Assembly (NCBI GenBank): GCA_017882285.1 | Contig: JADGPS010000021.1 | Span: 1 to 40,920 of the forward strand | Direction of reading: 5' to 3' | Length of the DNA stretch: 40,920 nt | From: Paludibacter sp. | Lineage (GTDB): Bacteria > Bacteroidota > Bacteroidia > Bacteroidales > Paludibacteraceae | In this document: piece by piece, positions 17,074 to 25,963 of the stretch | Numbering within the stretch: position 1 is the stretch's first letter | Layout of the letters: each line of letters starts with the position of its first letter | Program-made: the position numbers and the translations under genes | Notes under the pieces: generated by a model | Told to the model about the DNA's origin: nothing | The model's database searches: none | What the model saw: the letters and a program-made list of their open reading frames with translations, nothing else

Positions 17074-18132
17074 TTATTTGATAACTAACAACTTGGTAGT
17101 TTTTGAAAAAGTTTGAGATTTTAATTTGGCAAAATAAACTCCACTTGATAAATCTGAAATATCAAAAGATTGATTATAGTTATCGGCGTTTTGATATTCG
17201 TTTGAAATCAGGTTTTTAATCATTTTTCCGCTCCAATCGTAAACTTGAAGACTGACATTCGACACCGATGAAAGTTGGTAACTGACTTGTAATTTATCTT
17301 TTGCAGGATTTGGATAAATTGTAAATTGATTGATATCGAAAATTGATGAAACTTCTGTAGTTGATTTTATCAATGACAATTTGTAAAACTGATTTTGCCC
17401 GTAAATTACGGTTGGATTAGGTGGAGAAACTGAGTTTGGATTATATTGCAAATAATCGCCGGCTTTAAAGTAGTACGCATCGGTCAATGTCCAAACATCC
17501 GGTGTGTACGTTTGAGAACCGGTTGTGCCATTCACCGTGCAAGTTATGGTTCCGTTTTTCATGGTAATCGTGTATGTAATTAAATCGCCCAACGACAAAT
17601 TGTTGGCCAGCGTCACGCCATATTCAGACATATTGGTATCATTTGTTTTAAAACGCGCTTCGATATAACATTGTCCGGTTTTATAACCGGTCCAACGCAA
17701 TTTAATCATTTCCGAAACGGTGTTACTTCCATGAATTTGACCGATAATGGTTTGCGGTTTTGCCTGAGCAACAGCCAACACTTTGCATTGCGCCGTCATG
17801 TAATGTTCGGTTGGATCATTTAAAATCCAATTTGCACCTCCGGTCATTTGCCGGAATTCAACTCGTGGATACGTTGAACCGCTGGTTGTGCCTCCATTGC
17901 TGGGAACTTTACAAACAATTGAACCATCAGTCGCATCAGTGTAAAACAAATTACTTGTATAGCCATTGGTTAAATCGGTTGCCATTATTTCTTTGAAATT
18001 ATTGTTTGCATCAATTGTCTGCAATTTCCACGCACTCAAATCGAAATTTGAACCGGGAGTTAGCAATGGATTTAATGCTACTAATTTTAAACTCAGGAGC
18101 AAAATGGACGATATCAAAATTTGTTTTTTCAT
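17074..18132 (-). CDS. Polysaccharide lyase family 7 (alginate lyase type) with T9SS tail
   Basis: A 352-residue secreted lyase. Signal peptide 1-20; PL7 jelly roll about 25-255; T9SS type A sorting domain 268-352 (FTIYPNPAKDKL, SSGVYFAKLKS). The three PL7 motifs are all present: YPRVEFRQ (Arg90, Glu92, Arg94), IIGQIHG (Gln132, His134) and AYYFKAGDYLQ (Tyr221, Lys223, Tyr227). His134 and Tyr221 or Tyr227 would act in beta-elimination. QIH rather than QVH is often linked with poly-G or mixed cutting, but some PL7 members cut glucuronan, so the substrate stays open. The T9SS tail means it is released or fixed on the cell surface, so it probably makes the first cuts. Confidence 0.92.
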   Translation of the reverse strand: MKKQILISSILLLSLKLVALNPLLTPGSNFDLSAWKLQTIDANNNFKEIMATDLTNGYTSNLFYTDATDGSIVCKVPSNGGTTSGSTYPRVEFRQMTGGANWILNDPTEHYMTAQCKVLAVAQAKPQTIIGQIHGSNTVSEMIKLRWTGYKTGQCYIEARFKTNDTNMSEYGVTLANNLSLGDLITYTITMKNGTITCTVNGTTGSQTYTPDVWTLTDAYYFKAGDYLQYNPNSVSPPNPTVIYGQNQFYKLSLIKSTTEVSSIFDINQFTIYPNPAKDKLQVSYQLSSVSNVSLQVYDWSGKMIKNLISNEYQNADNYNQSFDISDLSSGVYFAKLKSQTFSKTTKLLVIK

Positions 18133-18203
18133 TTAAATTCTTGATTGATAATGAATTTACGTGAATCAAATTAAATTGTTATTCATTGTACAGTTGAAAT
18201 TAA

Positions 18204-19439
18204 CTACAATTTAAAGGATTTAGCCCAACTCATCACATTCGCTGGTACACGTTTAAAGAACAATTCATTGGCCATAAATTCCATATAAGGTTGAGTATGT
18301 TTCCAAAATGTATAATAACCTTCACACAAATAATTTAATCCCGATTCGCCGTTCGATGTTTTGATAATTCTGTTTTTAGGACATTCGCCATTACAAAGTT
18401 TCTTAAACTCGCACTGACGGCATTGTATTGGTAAAGTATCTCGCTTGTTTGCTCCAAAACGAAGTTGTTTTTGGGAAAAAACCATTTCGTAAATAGTATG
18501 CGTTTTAATGTTTCCGATTTTATATTCCGGAAAAACAAAATGATCGCATGCATACACATCTCCGTTAAACTCCATTACCGTTGCATGACCACAGGTCTCG
18601 CCAAAAATACACACTCCGGGCATTTGACCTACTGTGCCTGCTAAAGCGGCATCAAAAAGCTGAATATAATACTTACCGACATCATTTTTTATCCATTCAT
18701 CAAAAATAGTTATATAAAATTCTCCGAATTTCTTTGCATTAACGGTCATTGGTGATAAAACTGCATCGTCACTTCCGTCGGGTGGCAATAGTGTCAATCC
18801 GTCGGTTCTGGTTTTTGAAACCTGTTCCACAATAGGAGAAAACTGCATATAAGCAGTACCAATTTCCTTGAAAAAGTTATAAATTTCAAGCGGATAATCT
18901 ACATTATAGCTGTTAATTACAGAAAGCGTATTAAACTCAACTTCATGTTTTTGCAATAATTCTATGCCATGCATTACTTGTTCGAAAGTACCTTTACCTC
19001 CTTTGTTTTTACGGTAAACATCGTGACAATGTTCCGGTCCATCAATGGAAATGCCAATCAGGAAATTATTTTCTTTGAAAAACTTACACCACTCGTCATT
19101 AAGTAAAGTTCCATTGGTTTGCAAGGTATTATCAATTTTTCTGCCTCGACCGTATTTTCTCTGAAAGTTAAGCACCTTACGAAAAAAAGATAAATCCCGC
19201 AACAGAGGTTCGCCACCATGCCATGTAAACAAAACTTCGGGGACAGGTTGAACCTGGATATAACTTTCAATATATTTTTCAAGCGTTTCATCGCTCATTT
19301 GTAGGCTTTTGCGATTTCCATAAAGCTTTTCCTTCTCTAAATAATAACAATACGAACAATTCAAATTGCAACTCGAACCGATTGGTTTTGCCATAACATA
19401 AGTTGGCATGGAAAGTGGGTTGAATGCAATAGTCTTCAT
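18204..19439 (-). CDS. Anaerobic sulfatase-maturating enzyme (radical SAM, SPASM domain)
   Basis: A 411-residue cytoplasmic enzyme that turns the active-site Ser or Cys of sulfatases into formylglycine without oxygen. The radical SAM motif CNLNCSYC (Cys24, Cys28, Cys31) binds the first [4Fe-4S] cluster. The C-terminal SPASM part has the cysteines of two more clusters, including CGHATVMEFNGDVYACDHF, CRQCEFKKLCNGECPKNR and a late Cys in YLCEGYY. The same protein type was named ChuR in Bacteroides. Its position next to a serine-type sulfatase fits its role, since Ser-type sulfatases can only be matured by this route. It is separated from the sulfatase by 145 bases. Confidence 0.95.
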   Translation of the reverse strand: MKTIAFNPLSMPTYVMAKPIGSSCNLNCSYCYYLEKEKLYGNRKSLQMSDETLEKYIESYIQVQPVPEVLFTWHGGEPLLRDLSFFRKVLNFQRKYGRGRKIDNTLQTNGTLLNDEWCKFFKENNFLIGISIDGPEHCHDVYRKNKGGKGTFEQVMHGIELLQKHEVEFNTLSVINSYNVDYPLEIYNFFKEIGTAYMQFSPIVEQVSKTRTDGLTLLPPDGSDDAVLSPMTVNAKKFGEFYITIFDEWIKNDVGKYYIQLFDAALAGTVGQMPGVCIFGETCGHATVMEFNGDVYACDHFVFPEYKIGNIKTHTIYEMVFSQKQLRFGANKRDTLPIQCRQCEFKKLCNGECPKNRIIKTSNGESGLNYLCEGYYTFWKHTQPYMEFMANELFFKRVPANVMSWAKSFKL

Positions 19440-19584
19440 GTTTAAAATTTATTGCTTGTATAATGTTCCAAGTTTATAAAAATCGAGTTTTAATTTTGAA
19501 TTAAGTTAATGTCAGTTTCGAATTTTAACTCTTTAATACAATCATTTTAGAATAATTTCCAACCAAAATCCTATTGAAACTTTA

Positions 19585-20943
19585 TTATTCGGCCAACTTT
19601 TTATTTTTTTTTGCTTCTTTTTTTGCTTTTTTTGCATGTCTGCCATCACCACCTCCTTCGTCATGATATCCGGCAGCCGGATTCAATCTGTCCATTTCAG
19701 CCTGTAGCGTTTTGCGTGCTTCAATGGCAGCGGGATTTTTGGTATCAGCGGTGACAAGAATTTCTTCGAAAGGAGCTTTGCTCATATCAAACAATTCACC
19801 CGATTGATTCAGTTTCCAACCGGCATTTCGCACCCAATAATTGTTGGCAAGTTGTACAAAAACCGAAGTGCGCGGATTCCCTTTTTCACCATGAATTTGG
19901 GCATTAAAGCTTTGACCATCCAGCATTTTATCTTTCGGAAGTGTTGTACCGGTAATTTCAGCAAAAGTGGGAAGAAAATCGGATGAACTAATCAAATCGT
20001 GCGAAACTTTTCCAACTGGTGTTACGCCCGGCCAATAAACAATTAACGGTTCAAGACTGCCACCTTCCTCCATTTTACCTTTTTGCCCGATAAGTCGGCG
20101 ACCACCAATGGTAGCCCAATCTGCTTTTCCACCAGCAGTTCCGTTATCACTGAAAAAAACCAGAATGGTTTTGTCACTCAATCTTAATTTTTCAAGTTCT
20201 TTTCTTAATTTTCCAACCAATTTATCCATATAGTTGATGTTATCTTTATAAATGGTTTTGAGGTCAAAATTGTTAATTGGGTTGCTGTCGGGAGTTGGCA
20301 GAATTTTTTCGTGAACTTCCGACAAGGAATAATACACAAAAAACGGTTTGTTTTTGTTTTTAGCTAAAAACTCAACCAAATGTTTGTGCATTAAATCCGG
20401 CATGTATTCGTGGTCATTCAGGACTAATTTTTCACCATTTAACACATAGGTTTTGCCATTTGCCTGTGTGTTCCAGTAAATTCCACTTCCGGTAAATCGT
20501 AGGTAATCATCAAATCCAAACTCAGCAGGTCCGAGCGGTAATTGTCCCCATTTTCCAATTGATGCTGAAGCGTAACCGGCTTGTTTTAAATAAGTTGGAA
20601 TAAATGTTTCAATATCCGGACTCATTTTTCCGGTGGCATCCTGATTGGTTGCTCCGGTGCGGAAAGCATATCTGCCCGACATAATTACTGCCCGCGATGG
20701 ACCGCTCAACGGAGCTGCATAAGCATTTGTAAAACGAAGTCCTTGTGACGCAAGTTTGTCAATGTTTGGAGTTTTATAATTATCTGATCCATTGCAACTT
20801 ATTTCTGGATAACCTAAATCGTCAGCCAAAATGAAAATGATGTTTGGTTTTTCCGAAGTTTTTTTCTCAGTTTGTGAAAAACATGACAATGAAACAATAC
20901 TTGCCAAAGTCAGGTTTAAACATTTAAATATTTTTTGTATCAT
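19585..20943 (-). CDS. Serine-type sulfatase, S1 family
   Basis: A 452-residue exported sulfatase of the formylglycine type. N-terminal signal (1-24; Cys21 may be a lipidation site, though the lipobox is not canonical). Metal ligands: Asp41/Asp42 in ILADDLGY and the later VFFSDNGTAGGK. The modified residue is Ser80 in LSGPSRAVIMSGR, a Ser-x-Pro-Ser-Arg motif needing the anaerobic maturase encoded next to it. GKWG stands where many S1 enzymes have GKWH. The C-terminal 25 residues are His/Gly then Lys-rich (HAKKAKKEAKKNKK), an unusual basic tail. It would remove a sulfate ester from the glycan or its fragments; position and sugar cannot be told. Confidence 0.92.
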   Translation of the reverse strand: MIQKIFKCLNLTLASIVSLSCFSQTEKKTSEKPNIIFILADDLGYPEISCNGSDNYKTPNIDKLASQGLRFTNAYAAPLSGPSRAVIMSGRYAFRTGATNQDATGKMSPDIETFIPTYLKQAGYASASIGKWGQLPLGPAEFGFDDYLRFTGSGIYWNTQANGKTYVLNGEKLVLNDHEYMPDLMHKHLVEFLAKNKNKPFFVYYSLSEVHEKILPTPDSNPINNFDLKTIYKDNINYMDKLVGKLRKELEKLRLSDKTILVFFSDNGTAGGKADWATIGGRRLIGQKGKMEEGGSLEPLIVYWPGVTPVGKVSHDLISSSDFLPTFAEITGTTLPKDKMLDGQSFNAQIHGEKGNPRTSVFVQLANNYWVRNAGWKLNQSGELFDMSKAPFEEILVTADTKNPAAIEARKTLQAEMDRLNPAAGYHDEGGGDGRHAKKAKKEAKKNKKLAE

Positions 20944-20967
20944 GATTTTATGTTGTTTGACTGATAT

Positions 20968-22167
20968 TTAGTTATAAACAGTTATTCCTTTCACTTTCAT
21001 ATACCGTACCAATGCTTCGAGATAATAATAATCGGCATAATTAATCGGCACATCAATTTCTGATTTATTTGGCCAGTTACCGGTGGAATGTTTTAAAATA
21101 AATAATCCATTCTCACCTTTTGGAACCAAATATTCGTCTGAAGATAAATTTTTAAGTATAAGTTCGGCAGTATTAAAATATTCTTTTCCAATTTTGACAT
21201 AACCACTTAATTCAATCAACGCTGATGCAACAATTGCAGCGGCTGAAGCATCACGCGGCTCATTCGGAATATTAGGAGCATTATAATCCCAATAAGGTAT
21301 TTTATCTTTGGGTAAATTCGGATTATTTAAAATAAATGTCGCAATTTTTTTTGCTTGTTCGAGGTATTTTGGATTTTTCGTTTCGCGGTACATCATGGTA
21401 AATCCATAAAGTCCCCAAGCTTGACCTCGTGCCCACGATGAACTATCGGCATAACCTTGTGCTGTTTGTTTATGAAGTACTTGTCCTGTAATGCTATCAT
21501 AATCAATGACATGAAAACTGCTGTTGTCTGAACGATAATGATTTTTCATAGTTTTGTCTGCATGCAAAATACAAATTTCTTTCAATGATTTATCACCGGT
21601 AATTTTAGAAACTTCACAAAGAAATTCGAGGTTCATCATGTTGTCGATAATTACCGGATATTGCCATTCTTTGCGATTATCCCACGATTTAATTAATCCA
21701 ACTTTTGGATGAAAACGCGTCATCAATGAATTTGCTCCGGTAATTAAAACCGATTTATAGGTCTGATTTCCAGTGATTCTGTAACCGTTTCCATAACTGC
21801 AATTCAACATAAAGCCGACATCGTGTGTGTTTGTTCTATTCTGAACCGATTCCAACAATCCGGTATAATATTCAGCCTCGGTTTTAAAATGTTCATTCTT
21901 AGTAAGTTCAAACATATACCACAACGATCCGGGAAAAAAGCCGCAGGTCCAATCTTTTGGACTTGCAAAAATAACCTTTCCTTTATCGAAAGTTCTTGGA
22001 TTTTTTTGAGTGGTTTTATAGGCTTCAGATGCAGCAAGAAGTTGTTCCTGAGACCGGTCAATAGCGGTTTTAAGCCATTTAATATCTTTATAATTTGTGG
22101 CAGAAATGAAAGTTGTTGCAAACAAAATTAAGGCAAGTACAATTGAAAATTTTAAATTTTTGGTCAT
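20968..22167 (-). CDS. Glycoside hydrolase family 88, unsaturated glucuronyl hydrolase
   Basis: A 399-residue (alpha/alpha)6-barrel enzyme with signal peptide (1-23). It hydrates the double bond of unsaturated uronic acids at the non-reducing end of lyase products, releasing the sugar. Catalytic Asp116 in NTHDVGFML and Asp175 in PVIIDNMMNLE match the two essential aspartates of known UGLs. The aromatic-rich WTCGFFPGSLWYM and the late SSSWARGQAWGLYGF motif are family features. It links the lyases of this locus with a glucuronic-acid-type product, which classic alginate degradation does not need. It lies 24 bases upstream of the sulfatase and 59 bases behind the PF05426 lyase gene. Confidence 0.93.
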   Translation of the reverse strand: MTKNLKFSIVLALILFATTFISATNYKDIKWLKTAIDRSQEQLLAASEAYKTTQKNPRTFDKGKVIFASPKDWTCGFFPGSLWYMFELTKNEHFKTEAEYYTGLLESVQNRTNTHDVGFMLNCSYGNGYRITGNQTYKSVLITGANSLMTRFHPKVGLIKSWDNRKEWQYPVIIDNMMNLEFLCEVSKITGDKSLKEICILHADKTMKNHYRSDNSSFHVIDYDSITGQVLHKQTAQGYADSSSWARGQAWGLYGFTMMYRETKNPKYLEQAKKIATFILNNPNLPKDKIPYWDYNAPNIPNEPRDASAAAIVASALIELSGYVKIGKEYFNTAELILKNLSSDEYLVPKGENGLFILKHSTGNWPNKSEIDVPINYADYYYLEALVRYMKVKGITVYN

Positions 22168-22226
22168 TTTTTTATATTGATAAATTTGTAATTATATTAT
22201 TGAAATTCAACTCATTTCAAGCATTT

Positions 22227-23444
22227 CTATTTAATTGGGCTTGTCAAACCTAACCAAAGAACAGGGTTTTTCAGGGGCATATTCCGTTTGCTCTCGTCGC
22301 TTGGAAAGTCGGCACTGCATTTTTCCCAAATCGAAATCCATTCGGGTTGTTGCTGAATAATGGCGGCAAAAAACATAAACGGCCGGCGTCCGGGTTGTTC
22401 TTCCCAATGTGAAATGTCTTTTTTGAACGGCCAGTTGTTTTTGTCAATCACATATGGTTTTATGTAATCTACGCCTTTTTGTATGCCACGTCCGTCAGCC
22501 AAGGTGAAATTCCAGCCATTAAATTCATTGTCAGTCAAAAGCCAGGTCAATGTAGCAAAACCATCCAAACAAAAAAGCGAATAAGAATAAGGTTTTGTAC
22601 GCTCAATTTCGAGCGGCAAACTTCCATCCTGCGCCATTTGAGTTGGCAATAAAATTTCCACATAATGCTTCCTGCATTTTTCCAGAATGGTTTTATCGTC
22701 GACAAAACTGGCATAAGCCGCCACCTGCGCATGCCACCAGGTTCCATGATTATTTTTGGCATTCATTTCGTCAATGCCATATTGGTGCGTGTTCAGCCAG
22801 GTCATAAAAGCGGTAAACCACTGGTGAATGGTTTCACTATCATTTTTCGACAAAAATGGTGATTTTTCCAGAATCTGAACTGATTTTGTAACTTCTATAA
22901 ATGGAATTCCATCAATAATTCCAATTCCACGACCGGTATTCACGCCTTTAATTGCCTGAGCATAAAGGAAATTTGGATTCATAATCGTTTCCGGATTCAC
23001 AAACCATGCTTTCAAATGTTTCACGGCTGTTTCGGCATAAATGGTTTTTCCGGTCAATAAATAGGCTGAAGTCAACGTGCCCACAACCCAAGAAAACTGA
23101 CTGATGGCCTGACGGTGAAAATCAAAATTAGCGGGATTATTCAGTCCATCTTTGCGAATATACGGACCGGTTGGATTTGCCGGATCGGGCCACCAATAAG
23201 TGGCTTCGGAATAATAATCGTGAATGCCACCGGCACTTCTGGGGCAAGTAAATGAAGTGACCGTAACCGGTTTTTCAAGTAAAAAACTATCGGCCAAACG
23301 AATAATTCGTTGTTTTTCAGTCTGAATTATGTTCTGTTTGATTGAATTAAGCGAAGTTTGTTTATTTTCTTTTTTCGAAAAAGCAGATGTAGAAAATCCA
23401 AAGGCAATAAGTAATGTAAGTGTCAGTATTTTAGTGCTTTTCAT
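22227..23444 (-). CDS. Alginate lyase superfamily protein (PF05426 type, PL38-like)
   Basis: A 405-residue periplasmic protein with signal peptide (1-23, ending SAFS) and an (alpha/alpha)-barrel. The superfamily motif NNHGTWW (Asn231/Asn232, His233) is complete, as is the N-terminal TCPRSAGGIHDYYSEATYWWPDP block, and ERTKPYSYSLFCLDGF near 285-300 supplies tyrosines expected in the active site. I compare it with PL38, whose members cut alginate or beta-1,4-glucuronan, but a PL5-related group is also possible. In the operon it stands between PL6 and GH88, so it would act on imported oligouronates. Confidence 0.82.
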   Translation of the reverse strand: MKSTKILTLTLLIAFGFSTSAFSKKENKQTSLNSIKQNIIQTEKQRIIRLADSFLLEKPVTVTSFTCPRSAGGIHDYYSEATYWWPDPANPTGPYIRKDGLNNPANFDFHRQAISQFSWVVGTLTSAYLLTGKTIYAETAVKHLKAWFVNPETIMNPNFLYAQAIKGVNTGRGIGIIDGIPFIEVTKSVQILEKSPFLSKNDSETIHQWFTAFMTWLNTHQYGIDEMNAKNNHGTWWHAQVAAYASFVDDKTILEKCRKHYVEILLPTQMAQDGSLPLEIERTKPYSYSLFCLDGFATLTWLLTDNEFNGWNFTLADGRGIQKGVDYIKPYVIDKNNWPFKKDISHWEEQPGRRPFMFFAAIIQQQPEWISIWEKCSADFPSDESKRNMPLKNPVLWLGLTSPIK

Positions 23445-23474
23445 GATTTAAATTCGTTGAAAATTGCTGATTTG

Positions 23475-25868
23475 TTATTTTCTCAATCCGATGTTTGAGC
23501 CGTCAACTGCTTTACCTGTTAAAGGCGAATTGCCTGAAAGTGAATAAGTTTTTGGTTCAAAAAGCGGATTTTCAAAAGTTGGATTGGTCAATCTGGCACC
23601 TTTGATTAATTCAGGTTTTGGGCAATTATATAAGCAGCATCTTGACATTTTATCGTATAAACCCCAAAGTAAAACAGTAGATTTTGCCGTAGAATTTGAA
23701 AAAATGGAATTGTTGATTTTTACGAATATAATTCGTGACAATTTCAAAATCGATTCTTTTGCCATATTTCCAACCGAATCAAAAACGCAATGATTGATTA
23801 AAAGTGAACCACCAATGGTCGATTCGTCAAAACCGCCACGGTAATAATCGAGCGCATAATCCGATAAATTTGCAAAAACAGAATTACTAAAAATCACTGT
23901 TTCAGCATTGTACCGGCCATCTTCTTTTTCTTTATGAAGATTAATTCCGCTGTACGAATCGCGAATCACTGAATTTTTAATTACAATTGAATCCGCCATT
24001 GTGCAGTACAAACTATTAAAGACTGAACCACCGGCAACGCTAAAATCATAAATATCACAATTGTCGATGAACAACGAATAACCAAGCGCATGTTCGCCGG
24101 TTGCAAAAACATATTTCGGAGTTTTTGCCAGTTTATTATCGCCTTCGCCATCAATTTTCACACCTTTAAACCGGACGTAAACATCCGAAGTCAATTCAAA
24201 TAAAGGATCTTCAACATTTTCTGATTTCATTTTAATCACCGGTTTAGTAGCTGATTTTGAAGAAGATGTGATGGTTAGGCTTTTAGTGAAAACAATTTTT
24301 TTAGTCAGAATATGTTCGCCTTCGCCCAACATCAAAATATCACCTGCTTCGGCTTTATTAACCGCTTCGAACAAATTATCAGTTCCGGCTTCTACTTTTA
24401 TGGTTTTACCTTTTGCAAATTCTTTTTTAACAGGAGTTGTGTCGGGTTTGTACCATCTTGGACCGCAATTATTAGCACTCGCCATTTCAGTTTTAGCTTT
24501 TTCATCTTTATCCTGAAATGCACCAACAACAGGGTTTGTACGCGGTTGTCCCATAATGTCGGTTTTGATAAATGGAACTTTTTGAGCCGGTGTATTTGCA
24601 TAAACCATTTCGATATCAGGCATCTGTGATTTCAAAATTTCACCCGAAATAACACCTTTGTCAGAAGTCAATCCTTTTTTACTAATCATTAAATTATTCC
24701 CGAACGTAATTCCATCTGTTTTATCGTAACTTTTAATTAAAGCCGTATCATTTGGGCAATAAACTATATTATTGATAATCTGCGTGTTTTGTGGAGTTAC
24801 AATTCGGTTTCGTTCGGAAACACCGACGCAGAAATTCCATGGTAAAGTGCAATCGACAAACGTATTGTTGGCAAGAATTACATTTTTTACAGGTGCATAA
24901 CCGCTCGCAGGTGAATTGGGAATACCGTTCATAATGGTTAATGGCGAACGGAATTCATCGCCACGAAGTTTGTAGAAAAAGTTATTGTAAATCTGGTGGC
25001 CTTCGTTGATAACGCGTACACCACCGGTAAATGGCAATCCATTGCCAATAAACCAGTTTCCGGAAACAGTGGCACGATTTCCATGGCGAAGAACCAAACT
25101 ACCTTCCGATTCGAAAATAGTATTATTTATAAATTTGTTGTCACTTGATTTGTTTGATATAATTTCAACTTCTCCATTACAACGTTCAAAAAAATTTCCT
25201 TCAACAACTGTTTCGGAACTAAAAGTGCAAACTTCGCTGGTTCCAAGACGCATTGATTCACCGCCATTTGAACCCAAGCGTGGACGAGGACCGAAATAAT
25301 TGCGGTGAATCCAATGTTTATTGTGAATGCTGTTCGAGTCATTCGGGCAAATAATCAAGGTGGTTCCTTCATTCGTTTTTCCTCCAAAATAGCAATATTC
25401 CACCGTGTTGTGCTGTCCCCATAAAGCCACCCAATTGTCAGAGGTTTCCCGGTAAGGCTGATTAAATTTGTCGATGACGCAATTCTTTACAACACAATTA
25501 TATGCATAATCGGTGTTCGAAGTTTTGAAATCGATGACAGTTTTTCCGGGAGTATACCCTTTTGTAAAAATTAAACCCGAAACCTGCAGCCAATTCCCTG
25601 AAATTGACAAGGATGATTCTCCTTCGATAAATACTTTTCCGGCAGTTTCAGCCTTCAGAAATATAAACTTTCCTTTTTGTCCTTTTCCGGTGAATACAAT
25701 CTGTGCATCTTTCCAAACTCCATTAGCCATAACGATACTGTCGCCGGGAAGAACAGTTTTTATTTTTTCGTTTAGTTGATTCATATTCAATACCTTATAG
25801 CCTTTAGCCACAAGCGTTGATGATGCAATTAATGCAAAGACGATTAGCAAATTCAATTTCATTTTCAT
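23475..25868 (-). CDS. Polysaccharide lyase family 6, two beta-helix domains
   Basis: A lyase of about 797 residues with signal peptide (about 1-21 from the chosen ATG, MKMKLNLLIVFALI). The first parallel beta-helix (about 25-460) carries the PL6/chondroitinase-B active site: Asn-Gly-Glu-x-Glu calcium ligands in RCNGEVEIISNK, then Lys240 and Arg261 (LVLRHGNR) 21 residues apart, the same spacing as in chondroitinase B and AlyGC. The second beta-helix (about 480-797) is the added domain seen in AlyGC-type exolytic alginate lyases. A GTG 30 codons upstream is open but gives a non-signal leader crossing the hairpin terminator, so I reject it. An ATG two codons later is equally good. Acts on alginate or, less likely, dermatan-like chains. 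Confidence 0.9.
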   Translation of the reverse strand: MKMKLNLLIVFALIASSTLVAKGYKVLNMNQLNEKIKTVLPGDSIVMANGVWKDAQIVFTGKGQKGKFIFLKAETAGKVFIEGESSLSISGNWLQVSGLIFTKGYTPGKTVIDFKTSNTDYAYNCVVKNCVIDKFNQPYRETSDNWVALWGQHNTVEYCYFGGKTNEGTTLIICPNDSNSIHNKHWIHRNYFGPRPRLGSNGGESMRLGTSEVCTFSSETVVEGNFFERCNGEVEIISNKSSDNKFINNTIFESEGSLVLRHGNRATVSGNWFIGNGLPFTGGVRVINEGHQIYNNFFYKLRGDEFRSPLTIMNGIPNSPASGYAPVKNVILANNTFVDCTLPWNFCVGVSERNRIVTPQNTQIINNIVYCPNDTALIKSYDKTDGITFGNNLMISKKGLTSDKGVISGEILKSQMPDIEMVYANTPAQKVPFIKTDIMGQPRTNPVVGAFQDKDEKAKTEMASANNCGPRWYKPDTTPVKKEFAKGKTIKVEAGTDNLFEAVNKAEAGDILMLGEGEHILTKKIVFTKSLTITSSSKSATKPVIKMKSENVEDPLFELTSDVYVRFKGVKIDGEGDNKLAKTPKYVFATGEHALGYSLFIDNCDIYDFSVAGGSVFNSLYCTMADSIVIKNSVIRDSYSGINLHKEKEDGRYNAETVIFSNSVFANLSDYALDYYRGGFDESTIGGSLLINHCVFDSVGNMAKESILKLSRIIFVKINNSIFSNSTAKSTVLLWGLYDKMSRCCLYNCPKPELIKGARLTNPTFENPLFEPKTYSLSGNSPLTGKAVDGSNIGLRK

Positions 25869-25913
25869 TGTTTTTTTAGAGAATATTGGATAAAGAAGTA
25901 ACTCTAATTGATG

Positions 25914-25950
25914 AAAAAAATCCACTGTTGAATAATCCTCCAACAGTGGA
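25914..25950 (-). terminator. Internal terminator/attenuator of the PUL operon
   Basis: TCCACTGTTG (25921-25930) and CAACAGTGGA (25941-25950) form a perfect 10-base stem with a 10-base loop; on the minus strand seven Ts follow immediately. It lies between the small lipoprotein gene and the PL6 gene, so it could let susC, susD and the lipoprotein be made in excess over the enzymes. Confidence 0.85.
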
Positions 25951-25963
25951 ATTCCCACTAAAT

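Noticed and set aside
25869-25958. Longer PL6 start at a GTG
   Set aside because: The added 30 residues would be encoded by the terminator hairpin and would bury the signal peptide.
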